From UBA1876 sp003446665 (GTDB taxonomy: Bacteria; Synergistota; Synergistia; Synergistales; Thermovirgaceae), in the NCBI GenBank assembly GCA_040616305.1, contig CP159918.1, forward strand, positions 1,054,001-1,118,000: a stretch of DNA of 64,000 bases, in the 5' to 3' direction. Below, one piece after another: positions 35,591 to 43,700 of this stretch. A program made the translations under genes and the position numbers. Position 1 is the stretch's first letter. Each line of letters starts with the position of its first letter. The notes beneath the pieces are model-generated. The model ran no database searches. It was not told the DNA's origin and was given only the letters and a program-made list of their open reading frames with translations.

Positions 35591-36970
35591 TTATATGCCC
35601 GTTTTATTTTTTTCAAGAAATGCTACGGATTCAACGTGGGTGGTTTGCGGAAACATGTCGAAGGGCGTAATGCGGGTAAGTTTATAACCGTTGCCGACGA
35701 GATTTTTTAAGTCTCGTGCCAAAGTCGCCGGGTTACAGGATACATAGACAATACGCTCAGGTCGGAGAAAAAGGAGTTTATCGATAACTTTCCTGCTGCA
35801 CCCACTTCTGGGTGGGTCAAGAAGGATTCCTTCACAGTAATCTTTGTCTACTCGCTCCAAAAAATCTTCCGCCGTCGTTCCTTCTACCGAGGCATTTGTA
35901 AATCCGCTTCGAAAAAGATTGTCTTTCAGAAAATTTGCCGCTTCCGGCCAGGACTCAACGGCATGTACAAAAGAGGATTTTTCGACCAGTGGAAGAGTCA
36001 TTGCTCCTACACCGCTATAAAGTTCTACTATTCTACCTCCGGCTTTGAATCCGGATATGGCCGTCTCGAAGACTTTTTCTGTGATAAGGGAATTGATCTG
36101 AAAAAAAGACGTAGGGCCAAATCTCAGTATGTGATTGCCTATCCTTTCTTCTATAAAAGCAGGACCTGCGATGTGAAAGGTTCTCAATCCAAAAATCTGG
36201 TTACCCCGTTTTTTGTTCACGTTAACGAAAACCGACGGGAAAGACCGATAACCCCTGCTATTCAGGAAAGAACACAAATCACGTAGTTTTTTCCGTTCGT
36301 CCTTTTGTCTGAACGATCGAACAACAAAGACGAAAGACACGTTCCCCGACTTTGTTGCCCGTAGTACGATGTGCCTGAGCACTCCCGCGTGTTTTATTTC
36401 GTCATAGGCGGGCCATTTCAGAAATTCCATAATCTTCGGGATGTCTTTCATCGCTTCTTCAAGTGCATGGTGAAGCACAGGACAAAAGTCAACCGGAATT
36501 ACCTTGTGGCTGTCCCTCATGAAAAAACCGTACTGTGACTTTTTGCCGTCAAATCTTACAGGGAACGAAGCCTTGTTTCTGTAATGCCATTCATCCGGGC
36601 TTTTGACACAATCATCTACAATATAGTCGTAATCCGAACCAAGTTCTTTCATTAACGCGTCCTGCAGGGCCCTCTTTTTTAAAAGGCACTGGAGTTCATA
36701 GTCCGCGTGCTGAAGGGAGCAGCCTCCGCACTGTCCGAACCAGCGGCATGATGGTGCTCGCCTGTCAGGACTTTTCTCAAGTATTTCTTCAATTTCAAGT
36801 ATTCCGTAGGATTTTTTTATTTTTTTTACTCGTCCCTTGATCTTTTCACCGGGGAGAGCACCTGCCGCAAAAAGTACAAAACGGTCTTCGCCAAATTTTG
36901 CGACTCCTTCACCTCGGCTGTTGACGGAAGTTATATTTACTACGATATTTTGACCTTCGTCGGGTTTCAT
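35591..36970 (-). CDS. rlmD: RlmD/RlmCD-type 23S rRNA (uracil-5-)-methyltransferase
   Basis: 459 residues. An N-terminal TRAM domain (about 1-60) is followed by the iron-sulfur motif CRWFGQCGGC plus a later cysteine in DFCPVLHH. The SAM methyltransferase domain shows LYSGVGAMTLPL, LLDPPRSGCSRKVID and the catalytic cysteine in YVSCNPATLARDL. It methylates C5 of uridine in 23S rRNA (U1939 or U747 type); the TrmA/RumA family alone does not fix the site. It stands as a single gene between the kor operon terminator and tRNA-Gly. The last ~25 residues match the family end ITPFDMFPQTTHVESVA. Confidence 0.92.
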   Translation of the reverse strand: MKPDEGQNIVVNITSVNSRGEGVAKFGEDRFVLFAAGALPGEKIKGRVKKIKKSYGILEIEEILEKSPDRRAPSCRWFGQCGGCSLQHADYELQCLLKKRALQDALMKELGSDYDYIVDDCVKSPDEWHYRNKASFPVRFDGKKSQYGFFMRDSHKVIPVDFCPVLHHALEEAMKDIPKIMEFLKWPAYDEIKHAGVLRHIVLRATKSGNVSFVFVVRSFRQKDERKKLRDLCSFLNSRGYRSFPSVFVNVNKKRGNQIFGLRTFHIAGPAFIEERIGNHILRFGPTSFFQINSLITEKVFETAISGFKAGGRIVELYSGVGAMTLPLVEKSSFVHAVESWPEAANFLKDNLFRSGFTNASVEGTTAEDFLERVDKDYCEGILLDPPRSGCSRKVIDKLLFLRPERIVYVSCNPATLARDLKNLVGNGYKLTRITPFDMFPQTTHVESVAFLEKNKTGI

Positions 36971-36998
36971 TTGTCTTTACAAACAGCCCCCTTTTCAC

Positions 36999-37014
36999 TT
37001 GATAACAATATCAA
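36999..37014. repeat. Short palindrome upstream of the RlmD-type gene
   Basis: TTGATA and TATCAA form a perfect dyad around ACAA. It lies about 30 bases before the ATG of the methyltransferase gene and directly after the terminator stem of the upstream operon. It may be a regulator site or part of the termination region. Confidence 0.35.
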
Positions 37015-37015
37015 A

Positions 37016-37052
37016 GGGGATGCGACGGAATAATATTCAATGTCGCACCCCC
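37016..37052 (-). terminator. Terminator of the kor operon
   Basis: On the minus strand an 11-bp stem with one G-U pair (37052-37042 with 37026-37016) is followed by TTTGATATTGTT, only moderately T-rich. It lies about 45 bases past the korC stop. Confidence 0.6.
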
Positions 37053-37097
37053 TACACTTGAAATTCGTTATTCGTCGGCTGAAGCTTCTTCGAACAC

Positions 37098-37643
37098 TCA
37101 GTTTAAAAGATTATAGCCCTCGTCGAAGGCCAGGCCGTTCATTTCCTCTGTTCCGCGTGGAACTCTTGCCATAACGGCCTCTTTGAGATGTTCAGGTTTT
37201 AGAAGCCCTTCCTTTTCAAGGACATGTGCCGTCGCACCCAGAGCTACCATGTTCGTAACCAATTCCCGGCCTATTTTTTCACGAGCAACCTTAACTATAG
37301 GTAAAAAGTGTATTTCGGCATCCACTTGTGGTTTTACTTTTACATAAGTATCATCCAGAATGACTGTTCCCCCGGGTGCGGTGTCATAGACGAATTCCTC
37401 ACAGGCATTCTGGTTTAGTATAACCTGGAGATTCGGCCTTGACGCTTTCGGGTAATCAATTTCGCCCCTTGAAATGACGACCTCGGATTTTGATTTTCCT
37501 CCACGGGCTTCGGGACCGTAGGATTGAGTCTGGACCGCGTTCAGGTTTCCGTAGAGGACGGCGGCCTCACCGGTTATTACCGCTGCCAGTATTATGCCCT
37601 GTCCACCCGAACCGGCAAAACGGATTTCATAGCGGTCACTCAT
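37098..37643 (-). CDS. korC: 2-oxoacid:ferredoxin oxidoreductase gamma subunit
   Basis: 181 residues of the gamma/catalytic-domain-III family, opening with GSGGQGIILAA and containing ARGGKSKSEVVIS. It is part of the four-subunit complex that oxidatively decarboxylates a 2-oxoacid to acyl-CoA, reducing ferredoxin. Separate D, A, B and C genes as in the archaeal 2-oxoglutarate type. The substrate (2-oxoglutarate or a broader range) cannot be fixed from sequence. Its start overlaps the korB stop (ATGA). Confidence 0.93.
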   Translation of the reverse strand: MSDRYEIRFAGSGGQGIILAAVITGEAAVLYGNLNAVQTQSYGPEARGGKSKSEVVISRGEIDYPKASRPNLQVILNQNACEEFVYDTAPGGTVILDDTYVKVKPQVDAEIHFLPIVKVAREKIGRELVTNMVALGATAHVLEKEGLLKPEHLKEAVMARVPRGTEEMNGLAFDEGYNLLN

Positions 37644-38464
37644 ACCTTACTCCCCCCAACAGCTTCGATCAGCTTTTCGTAGCCTTCGGTGTATTCGGGT
37701 ATCTCTTTTCTTACGAACTCACCAATGATGATTTTCCCTTCAAGTTCTTCTTCGGACATCGAAGACGCTTTGGCCAACTGCACTGAAGCTGTCTTGAGGA
37801 AGTTAAGGTTGTCCAAAGGGGTCCTTCGTTTGTTTCTTCTTCCAAATTGAGTATGGCAGCTGGATATAATCTCGATAACCGAAAATCCTTTATGCTCAAT
37901 TCCGTTTTTGATGTATTTCTCGCACAAAACTGGATTGGCGATCGTTGCCCGTGCCACGTAGGTTGCCCCTGCGCCTTGGGCCAGCTTGCATATGTCAAAG
38001 GGTGGTTCGATCGCACCATAAGGTGCGGTCGTTGCTTTTGCGCCCAGGGGGGTCGTTGGTGAGGCCTGTCCGCCGGTCATTCCATAAATGTTGTTGTTCA
38101 TGACTACTGCGGTTATGTTTATATTTCTCCTGCATGCGTGTATGAAATGATTGCCTCCGATGGCGGCACAGTCTCCGTCACCCATTACATCGACGACTGT
38201 AAGGTCGGGGTTCGACAGCTTTATGCCGGTGGCAAAACCCAGGGAACGGCCGTGGGTGGTATGAACGGTACAGGCATCAATATAACCAGGCATGCGGCTG
38301 GAACATCCTATGCCCGAGGCAATAACCGTTTCTTCGCGTTTTTTGCCGCTGTCGATGAGCGCCCTCAATATGGCATGGAGAATTATGCCGTGGCCGCAAC
38401 CGGGGCACCACAGGTGTGGGAAAAATTGTTTTCTTAGCCAATCCATAACTTCAGGGCGTGGCAT
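37640..38464 (-). CDS. korB: 2-oxoacid:ferredoxin oxidoreductase beta subunit (TPP-binding)
   Basis: 274 residues. Thiamine diphosphate is bound by GDGDCAAIGG with the partner asparagines in NNNIYGMTGGQ. Iron-sulfur ligands are suggested by LWCPGCGHG, GIGCSSRMPG and a later cysteine in SSCHTQFG. It performs decarboxylation and electron transfer to ferredoxin. Three bases separate it from korA. Confidence 0.95.
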   Translation of the reverse strand: MPRPEVMDWLRKQFFPHLWCPGCGHGIILHAILRALIDSGKKREETVIASGIGCSSRMPGYIDACTVHTTHGRSLGFATGIKLSNPDLTVVDVMGDGDCAAIGGNHFIHACRRNINITAVVMNNNIYGMTGGQASPTTPLGAKATTAPYGAIEPPFDICKLAQGAGATYVARATIANPVLCEKYIKNGIEHKGFSVIEIISSCHTQFGRRNKRRTPLDNLNFLKTASVQLAKASSMSEEELEGKIIIGEFVRKEIPEYTEGYEKLIEAVGGSKV

Positions 38465-38467
38465 CTT

Positions 38468-39604
38468 TTAGCCCACCTCCTCGATTTTTTCAAGGATCTC
38501 CTCAGGTTTGAAAAGCTCTCCATTGACAAGATTATAGGGTACGACACGGGCCTTGCCATGTACCGCTCTTTCTGTTTCCAGGACCATCTGTCCATAGTTG
38601 AGTTCCGGTACGAGGATCACCCTGGATCTTTCAGCGATATTTTCGATTTCCCTGTCAGGGAAAGGCCACAAGGTGACCAGCCTGAAAGAGCCTGCCTTCA
38701 GGCCTTTTTTCCTTGCCATACGGACGGCGCTGAGCGCCGTTCTGGCCACACTGCCGTAGGACACTACAAGGATTTCCGCGTCGTTGACACTTTCAGTTTC
38801 GTATTCCACTATTTCATCTCGATAAGCGCTTACCTTATCCATAAGTCGTCTTGTCTTTTTCTCGATTTCCTCAGGATCGTTGGTGGGAAAGCCCCATTCG
38901 TTATGGGTTAGGCCGGTTATGTGCCACCGATAGCCATCACCAAAGGAGGCCATGGGGGGAAGGTTGTCTTCATCATCTGGTTTGTATGGTTTAAATTCAT
39001 CAGGGTCTACGGCAGGTCTTTTCCTGTTTATGATCTTCGGCATCATGTCTTTTTGGATTGTCACCCGTTCCCGCATATGACCAAGAACCTCATCGCTCAT
39101 GATCAGAACAGGTTGTCGAAAACGTTCGGCCATATTGAATGCTTTGATAGCTGTCTCGTAACACTCCTGAACCGATGACGGTGCGTAGGCTATAGTGGCG
39201 TGGTCCCCATGGGTTCCCCATCTGGCCTGCATTACGTCCTGTTGCGAAATAGAGGTGGGAAGTCCGGTGGAAGGACCGCCTCTCATTACATCCACCACCA
39301 CCAGTGGGATTTCAGCCATGTAGGCCAGTCCAAGGTTTTCCTGTTTAAGGGAGAAACCCGGCCCGGAAGTGGCAGTCATGGATTTCTTGCCAGTCATCGA
39401 GGCTCCGATCGCGGCGGCGATTCCCGCTATTTCATCTTCCATTTGGATGAATCGACCGTTTAATTTGGGCAATTCCTCGGCCATCACCTCGGCTATTTCG
39501 GAAGACGGTGTAATGGGGTATCCTCCGAAGAACCTGCAACCCGCTGCAAGGGCACCATGCGCCAAGGCTACGTTCCCTTGCCAGAAATTGGTCTCGTTTT
39601 TCAT
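38468..39604 (-). CDS. korA: 2-oxoacid:ferredoxin oxidoreductase alpha subunit
   Basis: 378 residues. The opening GGYPITPSSEIAEVMAEELP is characteristic of KorA/PorA-type pyrimidine-binding domains, and TATSGPGFSLKQE and EIPLVVVDVMRGGPSTGLPT are equally typical. It forms the active site with the beta subunit. It overlaps the korD stop by 4 bases. Confidence 0.95.
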   Translation of the reverse strand: MKNETNFWQGNVALAHGALAAGCRFFGGYPITPSSEIAEVMAEELPKLNGRFIQMEDEIAGIAAAIGASMTGKKSMTATSGPGFSLKQENLGLAYMAEIPLVVVDVMRGGPSTGLPTSISQQDVMQARWGTHGDHATIAYAPSSVQECYETAIKAFNMAERFRQPVLIMSDEVLGHMRERVTIQKDMMPKIINRKRPAVDPDEFKPYKPDDEDNLPPMASFGDGYRWHITGLTHNEWGFPTNDPEEIEKKTRRLMDKVSAYRDEIVEYETESVNDAEILVVSYGSVARTALSAVRMARKKGLKAGSFRLVTLWPFPDREIENIAERSRVILVPELNYGQMVLETERAVHGKARVVPYNLVNGELFKPEEILEKIEEVG

Positions 39605-39810
39605 TTCGGGTCACCCTCTCCAACGGTTATTGCCAAATCAGGACAAATGTTCTCGCACTGCCTGCAGCCGATACAGTCCTCGGGACGAAGCGGGTCGGAC
39701 TTGATGTTCTCATCGAGTTCGAGAACGTTTTTCGGACAAACGGCCACACAGAGCCCACACCCCTTGCACCAGGTCTTGTTGATCGTGACCTTGAACTTTG
39801 ACGGCAACAC
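39601..39810 (-). CDS. korD: 2-oxoacid:ferredoxin oxidoreductase delta subunit (2x[4Fe-4S] ferredoxin)
   Basis: About 69 residues with two clusters, CKGCGLCVAVCP and CIGCRQCENICP. A GTG at 39810 with GGAAGG 5 bases upstream is preferred. An ATG at 39879 lies inside the -10 box of the predicted promoter and would add an unrelated N-terminus. First gene of the kor operon; it passes electrons from the TPP subunit to free ferredoxin. Confidence 0.92.
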   Translation of the reverse strand: MLPSKFKVTINKTWCKGCGLCVAVCPKNVLELDENIKSDPLRPEDCIGCRQCENICPDLAITVGEGDPK

Positions 39811-39877
39811 ACTCACCTTCCTTTCGAAGGGTTTGTTTGTAATATTTACGATAAGGATTTGCTGCAGTCCGAGGGCC

Positions 39878-39906
39878 ATTATGACATTTTGTTATCAATC
39901 GGACAA
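39878..39906 (-). promoter_or_regulatory. Candidate promoter of the kor operon
   Basis: TTGTCC (39906-39901), a 17-base spacer and CATAAT (39883-39878) on the minus strand give a start near 39870, about 60 bases before the GTG at 39810. An isolated TATAAT at 39937-39932 has no good -35. Confidence 0.5.
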
Positions 39907-39989
39907 GTATAAGTGCTGGAAAAAATTGAAAATTATATTGCTGACTATACAATTACGAGAATTTGATATTCCCGGCGTAATGCAAACGA

Positions 39990-40021
39990 AAAGGGGACAG
40001 ATTCGCCTGCTCTATCCCCAT
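39990..40021 (-). terminator. Possible terminator of the flavo-iron-sulfur dehydrogenase operon
   Basis: On the minus strand GGGGA (40021-40017) pairs with TCCCC (39999-39995), with an inner CAG/CTG, followed by TTTTCGTTTG. The stem is asymmetrical, so the call is moderate. The remaining bases of the 39907-40079 gap show no gene. Confidence 0.5.
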
Positions 40022-40079
40022 TCCCGCGTTAAACATAATTTACTCCTGATCCAGGATTTCAGTCCGTGATCTTTCCTTG

Positions 40080-41231
40080 TTAGACGACGGCCGGTTCTAT
40101 CAAAAGTTCGCCTTTCTCAAAGCGGCTGTAATGAAGCTGATCAATTGGTATCCATGGTTTTTGACCGAGGATCTTCTGGGCAAGCAATTCTCCTGAAACC
40201 GGGCCGAACATGAAACCGTGACCTGAATAGCCTACCGAGAGGTAAAAACCTTTCACGTTATCTGCTTCACACATAACAGGTTGACGGTCCGGAGTCATAT
40301 TGTACAGTCCCGACCACTGTCGCACCGCACGTATACCTTTGGTTCTAGGAAGAAGTTTCGTTATGGTTTGGGACATCTTTTCCAAAAAGTCCCAGCTGTT
40401 TCCGTTTTCGTAGTCTTCGGGATGGTCCTCGGGGCTGCATCCCCCTATGATCGAGCCGTGAGGGCGCTGCTGGATGTAGTAGTTCCCCGAAAAACTCATA
40501 AGCATGGGCGGACATACGCCGGGTTCTACAGGCTCGGTTATTATTATTTCATGTCTTTCGGAAAAGATGGGAAGATCCACGCCGGCCATTTTGGCAACTT
40601 GCTGAGAATAGCCGCCGGCGGCGTTTACTACTACGGGCGTGTCGATATCCCCGCGGTTAGTGGAAACGCCGACGACTTTTCCGTTTAGGGTTTTCACGTC
40701 GGTGCATTCCGTAAACTTGTGAAAGACAACACCGAGTCTTTTTGCGGCCTCCTGGTAGGCGTAGGTTGTCAGGAAGGGGTCGGCGTGTCCATCCCTCGCA
40801 TGGTAGGTAAAGCCGACGGCATCGTCGGCCGAAAGCCCCGGGCATATTTCCCTGGCTTCGTCGTAGGATACGACCCTAGTGTCGATCCCGAGGCTGTTTT
40901 GGAGCTTCATGTTCTTTTTCAACTGTTCGAACTCGCTTTCCTGGTAAGCGACGAGGAGGTAACCTCCCTGGTTCAGACCGCAATCCATGCCAAGTTCTTC
41001 GTGAAGTTGTTCGAATTTCTCGACACAGGCGAGGCCGAAGCGGCAGTTCATTTCAGTGCCCCACTGGGCCCTGATGCCCGCTCCACATCTGCCCGTCGAG
41101 CCGGAACAAACGGTGCCCTTTTCCAGGACAACTACATCCCTGAGGCCGAATTTTGCAAGGTTGTAGGCTATGGAGCATCCCTGGATTCCGCCGCCGATAA
41201 TGACGGCATTCGCAGTTTTAGGCAGGGTCAT
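40080..41231 (-). CDS. FAD-dependent amino-acid dehydrogenase, DadA/SoxB-like catalytic subunit
   Basis: 383 residues. The Rossmann FAD motif GGGIQGCSIAYNLAKFG opens a DAO-family fold, and GYSGHGFMFGPVSGELLA closes it. The family covers sarcosine oxidase beta, glycine oxidase, D-hydroxyproline and dye-linked L-proline dehydrogenases. The four genes transcribed before it encode electron-transfer partners, so this is the likely substrate-oxidising subunit of a multi-subunit complex. The substrate (proline, hydroxyproline, sarcosine or another secondary amine) is not fixed by the sequence. It overlaps the next upstream gene by 4 bases (ATGA). Confidence 0.85.
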   Translation of the reverse strand: MTLPKTANAVIIGGGIQGCSIAYNLAKFGLRDVVVLEKGTVCSGSTGRCGAGIRAQWGTEMNCRFGLACVEKFEQLHEELGMDCGLNQGGYLLVAYQESEFEQLKKNMKLQNSLGIDTRVVSYDEAREICPGLSADDAVGFTYHARDGHADPFLTTYAYQEAAKRLGVVFHKFTECTDVKTLNGKVVGVSTNRGDIDTPVVVNAAGGYSQQVAKMAGVDLPIFSERHEIIITEPVEPGVCPPMLMSFSGNYYIQQRPHGSIIGGCSPEDHPEDYENGNSWDFLEKMSQTITKLLPRTKGIRAVRQWSGLYNMTPDRQPVMCEADNVKGFYLSVGYSGHGFMFGPVSGELLAQKILGQKPWIPIDQLHYSRFEKGELLIEPAVV

Positions 41232-41521
41232 TCATCGTCTCCCCCTTTTGCGAGGACGCCCAGCTTCACTGGTTTTGACGGCGGACGGAAACGGCCAGGC
41301 GGAATTTCGGAAATTTTCATTCCGGATATTCTGGAAATTTCTCTTAATACAAGATCCCTGCATCCCCTCCCCTGACATGGACCCATTCCCACACGCAAGA
41401 CTCGCTTGAGTTCGTCAAAGGTATCGTATCCCTTTTCGATCCATTCACGAATCTCACCAAGAGTCACTTCCTCGCAACGGCAGATTATGATTTCATCCTG
41501 CTTGCTTTTATTCGGCATCAA
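41228..41521 (-). CDS. BFD-like [2Fe-2S] binding protein
   Basis: 97 residues. IICRCEEVTLGEI and GPCQGRGCRD hold the CxC plus Cx4C ligands of the bacterioferritin-associated-ferredoxin-like fold. In related sarcosine oxidase and HcnB proteins this domain is part of the alpha subunit; here it is a free polypeptide, as in the dye-linked proline dehydrogenase of Thermococcales. Two bases after the ferredoxin gene. Confidence 0.85.
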   Translation of the reverse strand: MMPNKSKQDEIIICRCEEVTLGEIREWIEKGYDTFDELKRVLRVGMGPCQGRGCRDLVLREISRISGMKISEIPPGRFRPPSKPVKLGVLAKGGDDE

Positions 41522-41523
41522 CT

Positions 41524-42030
41524 TTACACCACCTTGATCGCCCGGATGTCCATTACAAGATCTTTTGGGACTTCCACGTGAACCACTTTGGTCTTGTCGT
41601 GCATCGGTTCTGTCACTCTCACGACTGTGCCTTTCGCTACAACTTTACCCTCGCGGTTAAGACAATCTACCTGACGCCCTTCTTCGGGGGAAGGCAGCAT
41701 TTCGTAAGGAAGTTTCATGAGGGCTCTGCTTTCATCTCCCCACGTCAGATCTACCACGAAGCAAGCCAGACCGGGACACACGGCCACGCACCGCGCGCAG
41801 CCGGTGCATTTGGAGTAGTCGATCTGTGGCTGGTCGTTGATGTCGTCAAAAGGCACAACCGCCCCGGTGGGACAACTGGTATGGCAGGGATTGCAGGGGA
41901 TGCGCTGGGGACACTCGATGATCACCAGACCATTTTTCTTGTTTTCCCAAAGCTCACGGGGAGGACTCACTGCTCCCGGCCTTTCTTCCGTCAGGATCCC
42001 GCTGTTGAAGAGCTTCTGTTTGTCCGTCAC
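41524..42030 (-). CDS. 2x[4Fe-4S] ferredoxin-domain electron transfer protein
   Basis: 168 residues. CNPCHTSCPTG plus a preceding cysteine, and CTGCARCVAVCPG, are ligands for two [4Fe-4S] clusters in the middle of the protein. The C-terminal ~70 residues form a beta-rich tail without a motif I recognise. In the same operon as the flavin subunits, it probably carries electrons between them or to a soluble acceptor. Confidence 0.85.
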   Translation of the reverse strand: MTDKQKLFNSGILTEERPGAVSPPRELWENKKNGLVIIECPQRIPCNPCHTSCPTGAVVPFDDINDQPQIDYSKCTGCARCVAVCPGLACFVVDLTWGDESRALMKLPYEMLPSPEEGRQVDCLNREGKVVAKGTVVRVTEPMHDKTKVVHVEVPKDLVMDIRAIKVV

Positions 42031-42034
42031 TTAT

Positions 42035-43141
42035 TTACACCTCCCAGCAGTCCACAGTGCAGCAGGAAAGGCCCTGGCAGATTTTTTCGCCTACTTCTCC
42101 GCCTCTGAGGTCGTCAAGTCGCCGGTGATACTCGACAAGGCGCTTTTCATGCTCTTCAGGAGTTCCAAGCCCTAGGGCCTTTGCTGTGCTTACTCCTGCA
42201 ATGCGCCCTTCGACCATTGCCGAGGACGCCTCTTCTATCCCCGCGGCGTCTCCCGCAACCCAAATATCCTTGTGGCTGGTGCGCATATTCCTGTCACGCT
42301 GGGCTACGTACCCGCAAAGCTCGGGAACGAATACCATTTCGCAGCCTGCTTGCCAAAGCAGTTCGCAAGTGGGAGACAATCCGACGGCCATGCATATGAT
42401 ATCCACGTCAAGGGACTTTTTTTCACCCTGCGGCTGGAAACGTTCATTGATTTCCTGGATCACTGCACCTGTAACATATTGTTCTCCAATCGCCTCGACT
42501 ATGGTGTGGCGTAGATAGATCGGCACTCCAAGTCGCCTTACTTTCGCAGCGTGGACCCAATAACCGCCTACCTTGTCCATGGCCTCGACGATTCCCGCCA
42601 CTTGAACGCCGGCCTGGATAAGCTGATAGCTCACGATAAGGCCGATATTACCGGCACCTACCATCAGTACCTTGTCACCCGGCTTTACGCCGTACACGTT
42701 CATCAGCGTCTGCACCGCTCCAGCACCGTAAACACCGGGCAAGTGGTTATTCGGAAAGGGGATGAGCCTTTCCTGTGCACCCGTTGCCATGACTATTTTT
42801 TTCGGTTTTATCTTGAAATATTCGTCCTCTGCCCTGACACAGGTAACCACACCATCTTCAGGGTAATACCCGGTCGCCGTACAGTTGGTATAGGCTTTTA
42901 CATTCCCGTAACCGGAGAGTTCTTCGAGAAGGAGTTCAGAGATTTTGAATCCCCTTGTTCCGGCACGTTCATCCTTGGAACCGAAAAATTTGTGAGTCTG
43001 CTTTATAAGCTGACCTCCCAGGGCGAGATCGCTTTCAACCAGTGTGACATCGCACCCGAACGAAGCGGCTTCCGCTGCAGCGCTCAATCCTGCGGGGCCT
43101 CCTCCTATTACCATTACATCCGTTTCACGCAACGTCCTCAC
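42035..43141 (-). CDS. NAD(P)/FAD-dependent oxidoreductase, SoxA/HcnB alpha-like subunit
   Basis: 368 residues. Two dinucleotide folds: VIGGGPAGLSAAAEAASFG for FAD and VGAGNIGLIVSYQLIQAG for the second nucleotide, with IVMATGAQERLIPFPNNHLPGVYGAGA between. The last residues form a cysteine-rich tail (ICQGLSCCTVDCWEV), where related proteins carry the BFD-like domain that is here encoded separately. Likely the subunit that exchanges electrons with NAD(P)H or ferredoxin. Confidence 0.85.
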   Translation of the reverse strand: MRTLRETDVMVIGGGPAGLSAAAEAASFGCDVTLVESDLALGGQLIKQTHKFFGSKDERAGTRGFKISELLLEELSGYGNVKAYTNCTATGYYPEDGVVTCVRAEDEYFKIKPKKIVMATGAQERLIPFPNNHLPGVYGAGAVQTLMNVYGVKPGDKVLMVGAGNIGLIVSYQLIQAGVQVAGIVEAMDKVGGYWVHAAKVRRLGVPIYLRHTIVEAIGEQYVTGAVIQEINERFQPQGEKKSLDVDIICMAVGLSPTCELLWQAGCEMVFVPELCGYVAQRDRNMRTSHKDIWVAGDAAGIEEASSAMVEGRIAGVSTAKALGLGTPEEHEKRLVEYHRRLDDLRGGEVGEKICQGLSCCTVDCWEV

Positions 43142-43470
43142 CTCTTCCCCTTATCCGAAACGACTGGAATGACACCCTTCCCTCGCTGGGTTTCCACGTG
43201 CATTCCTTCCTTCAGCGGAGTTATGCAAGTGCGGACGTTTGGAATTCCGTCGACTACCATGAAACATGAAGAACACTTGCCGATAGCGCAGAAAAACCCC
43301 CTGGGCTGTTTTCTTTCGGGCGTTTCTCTGTAGACCTTGACTCCGTTGGCGTGCAGTGCGGCAGCTATTGGTTCCCCTTCGTAGCCTTCCAGCTGACGTC
43401 CGTCGAAGGAGAACGTTACCCGTTTCCCATGCTTGAAATCGAGTATGGGATGTTCCTCGATAAGCTTCAT
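43138..43470 (-). CDS. [2Fe-2S] ferredoxin-like subunit (HcnA/SoxA N-terminal type)
   Basis: 110 residues. FFCAIGKCSSCFMVVDG plus a cysteine in VRTCITPL give the Cx4Cx2Cx12C plant-type [2Fe-2S] ligands. GGGAGGG lies 8 bases before the ATG. First gene of the five-gene operon. In heterotetrameric sarcosine oxidases this domain is the N-terminus of the alpha subunit. Confidence 0.87.
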   Translation of the reverse strand: MKLIEEHPILDFKHGKRVTFSFDGRQLEGYEGEPIAAALHANGVKVYRETPERKQPRGFFCAIGKCSSCFMVVDGIPNVRTCITPLKEGMHVETQRGKGVIPVVSDKGKR

Positions 43471-43700
43471 GCAGTTTTTCCCTCCCTGCCTAAAGATATT
43501 TCCCCGTTTTGAAGTCGTTCAAAAGCCTATACCGCAGGACTCCTCCTTTCATGGAACCGGTAGCCCGTTCTTTTACCTTTATCTAATCATGTTCTTTACT
43601 TCACTTTTTCGGGCGACCCTTCAGGATCAACAAAAAATATCATACAACCATGAAGGTCGTTAGAATATGGCTTGCTAAAAAATCAACTAAAATCGGAGAG
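43471..43700 (-). promoter_or_regulatory. 230-base leader region before the dehydrogenase operon
   Basis: No recognisable gene or known riboswitch. On the minus strand an ATG at 43552 opens a 20-codon reading frame (MKGGVLRYRLLNDFKTGKYL) ending 20 bases before the first operon gene; no good ribosome site precedes it. The promoter cannot be placed with confidence, and no terminator is seen for tsaB. Confidence 0.35.

Noticed and set aside
43471..43700. Glycine, THF or other known riboswitch before the dehydrogenase operon
   Set aside because: I could not find the conserved core of any riboswitch class that I know on the transcribed strand.
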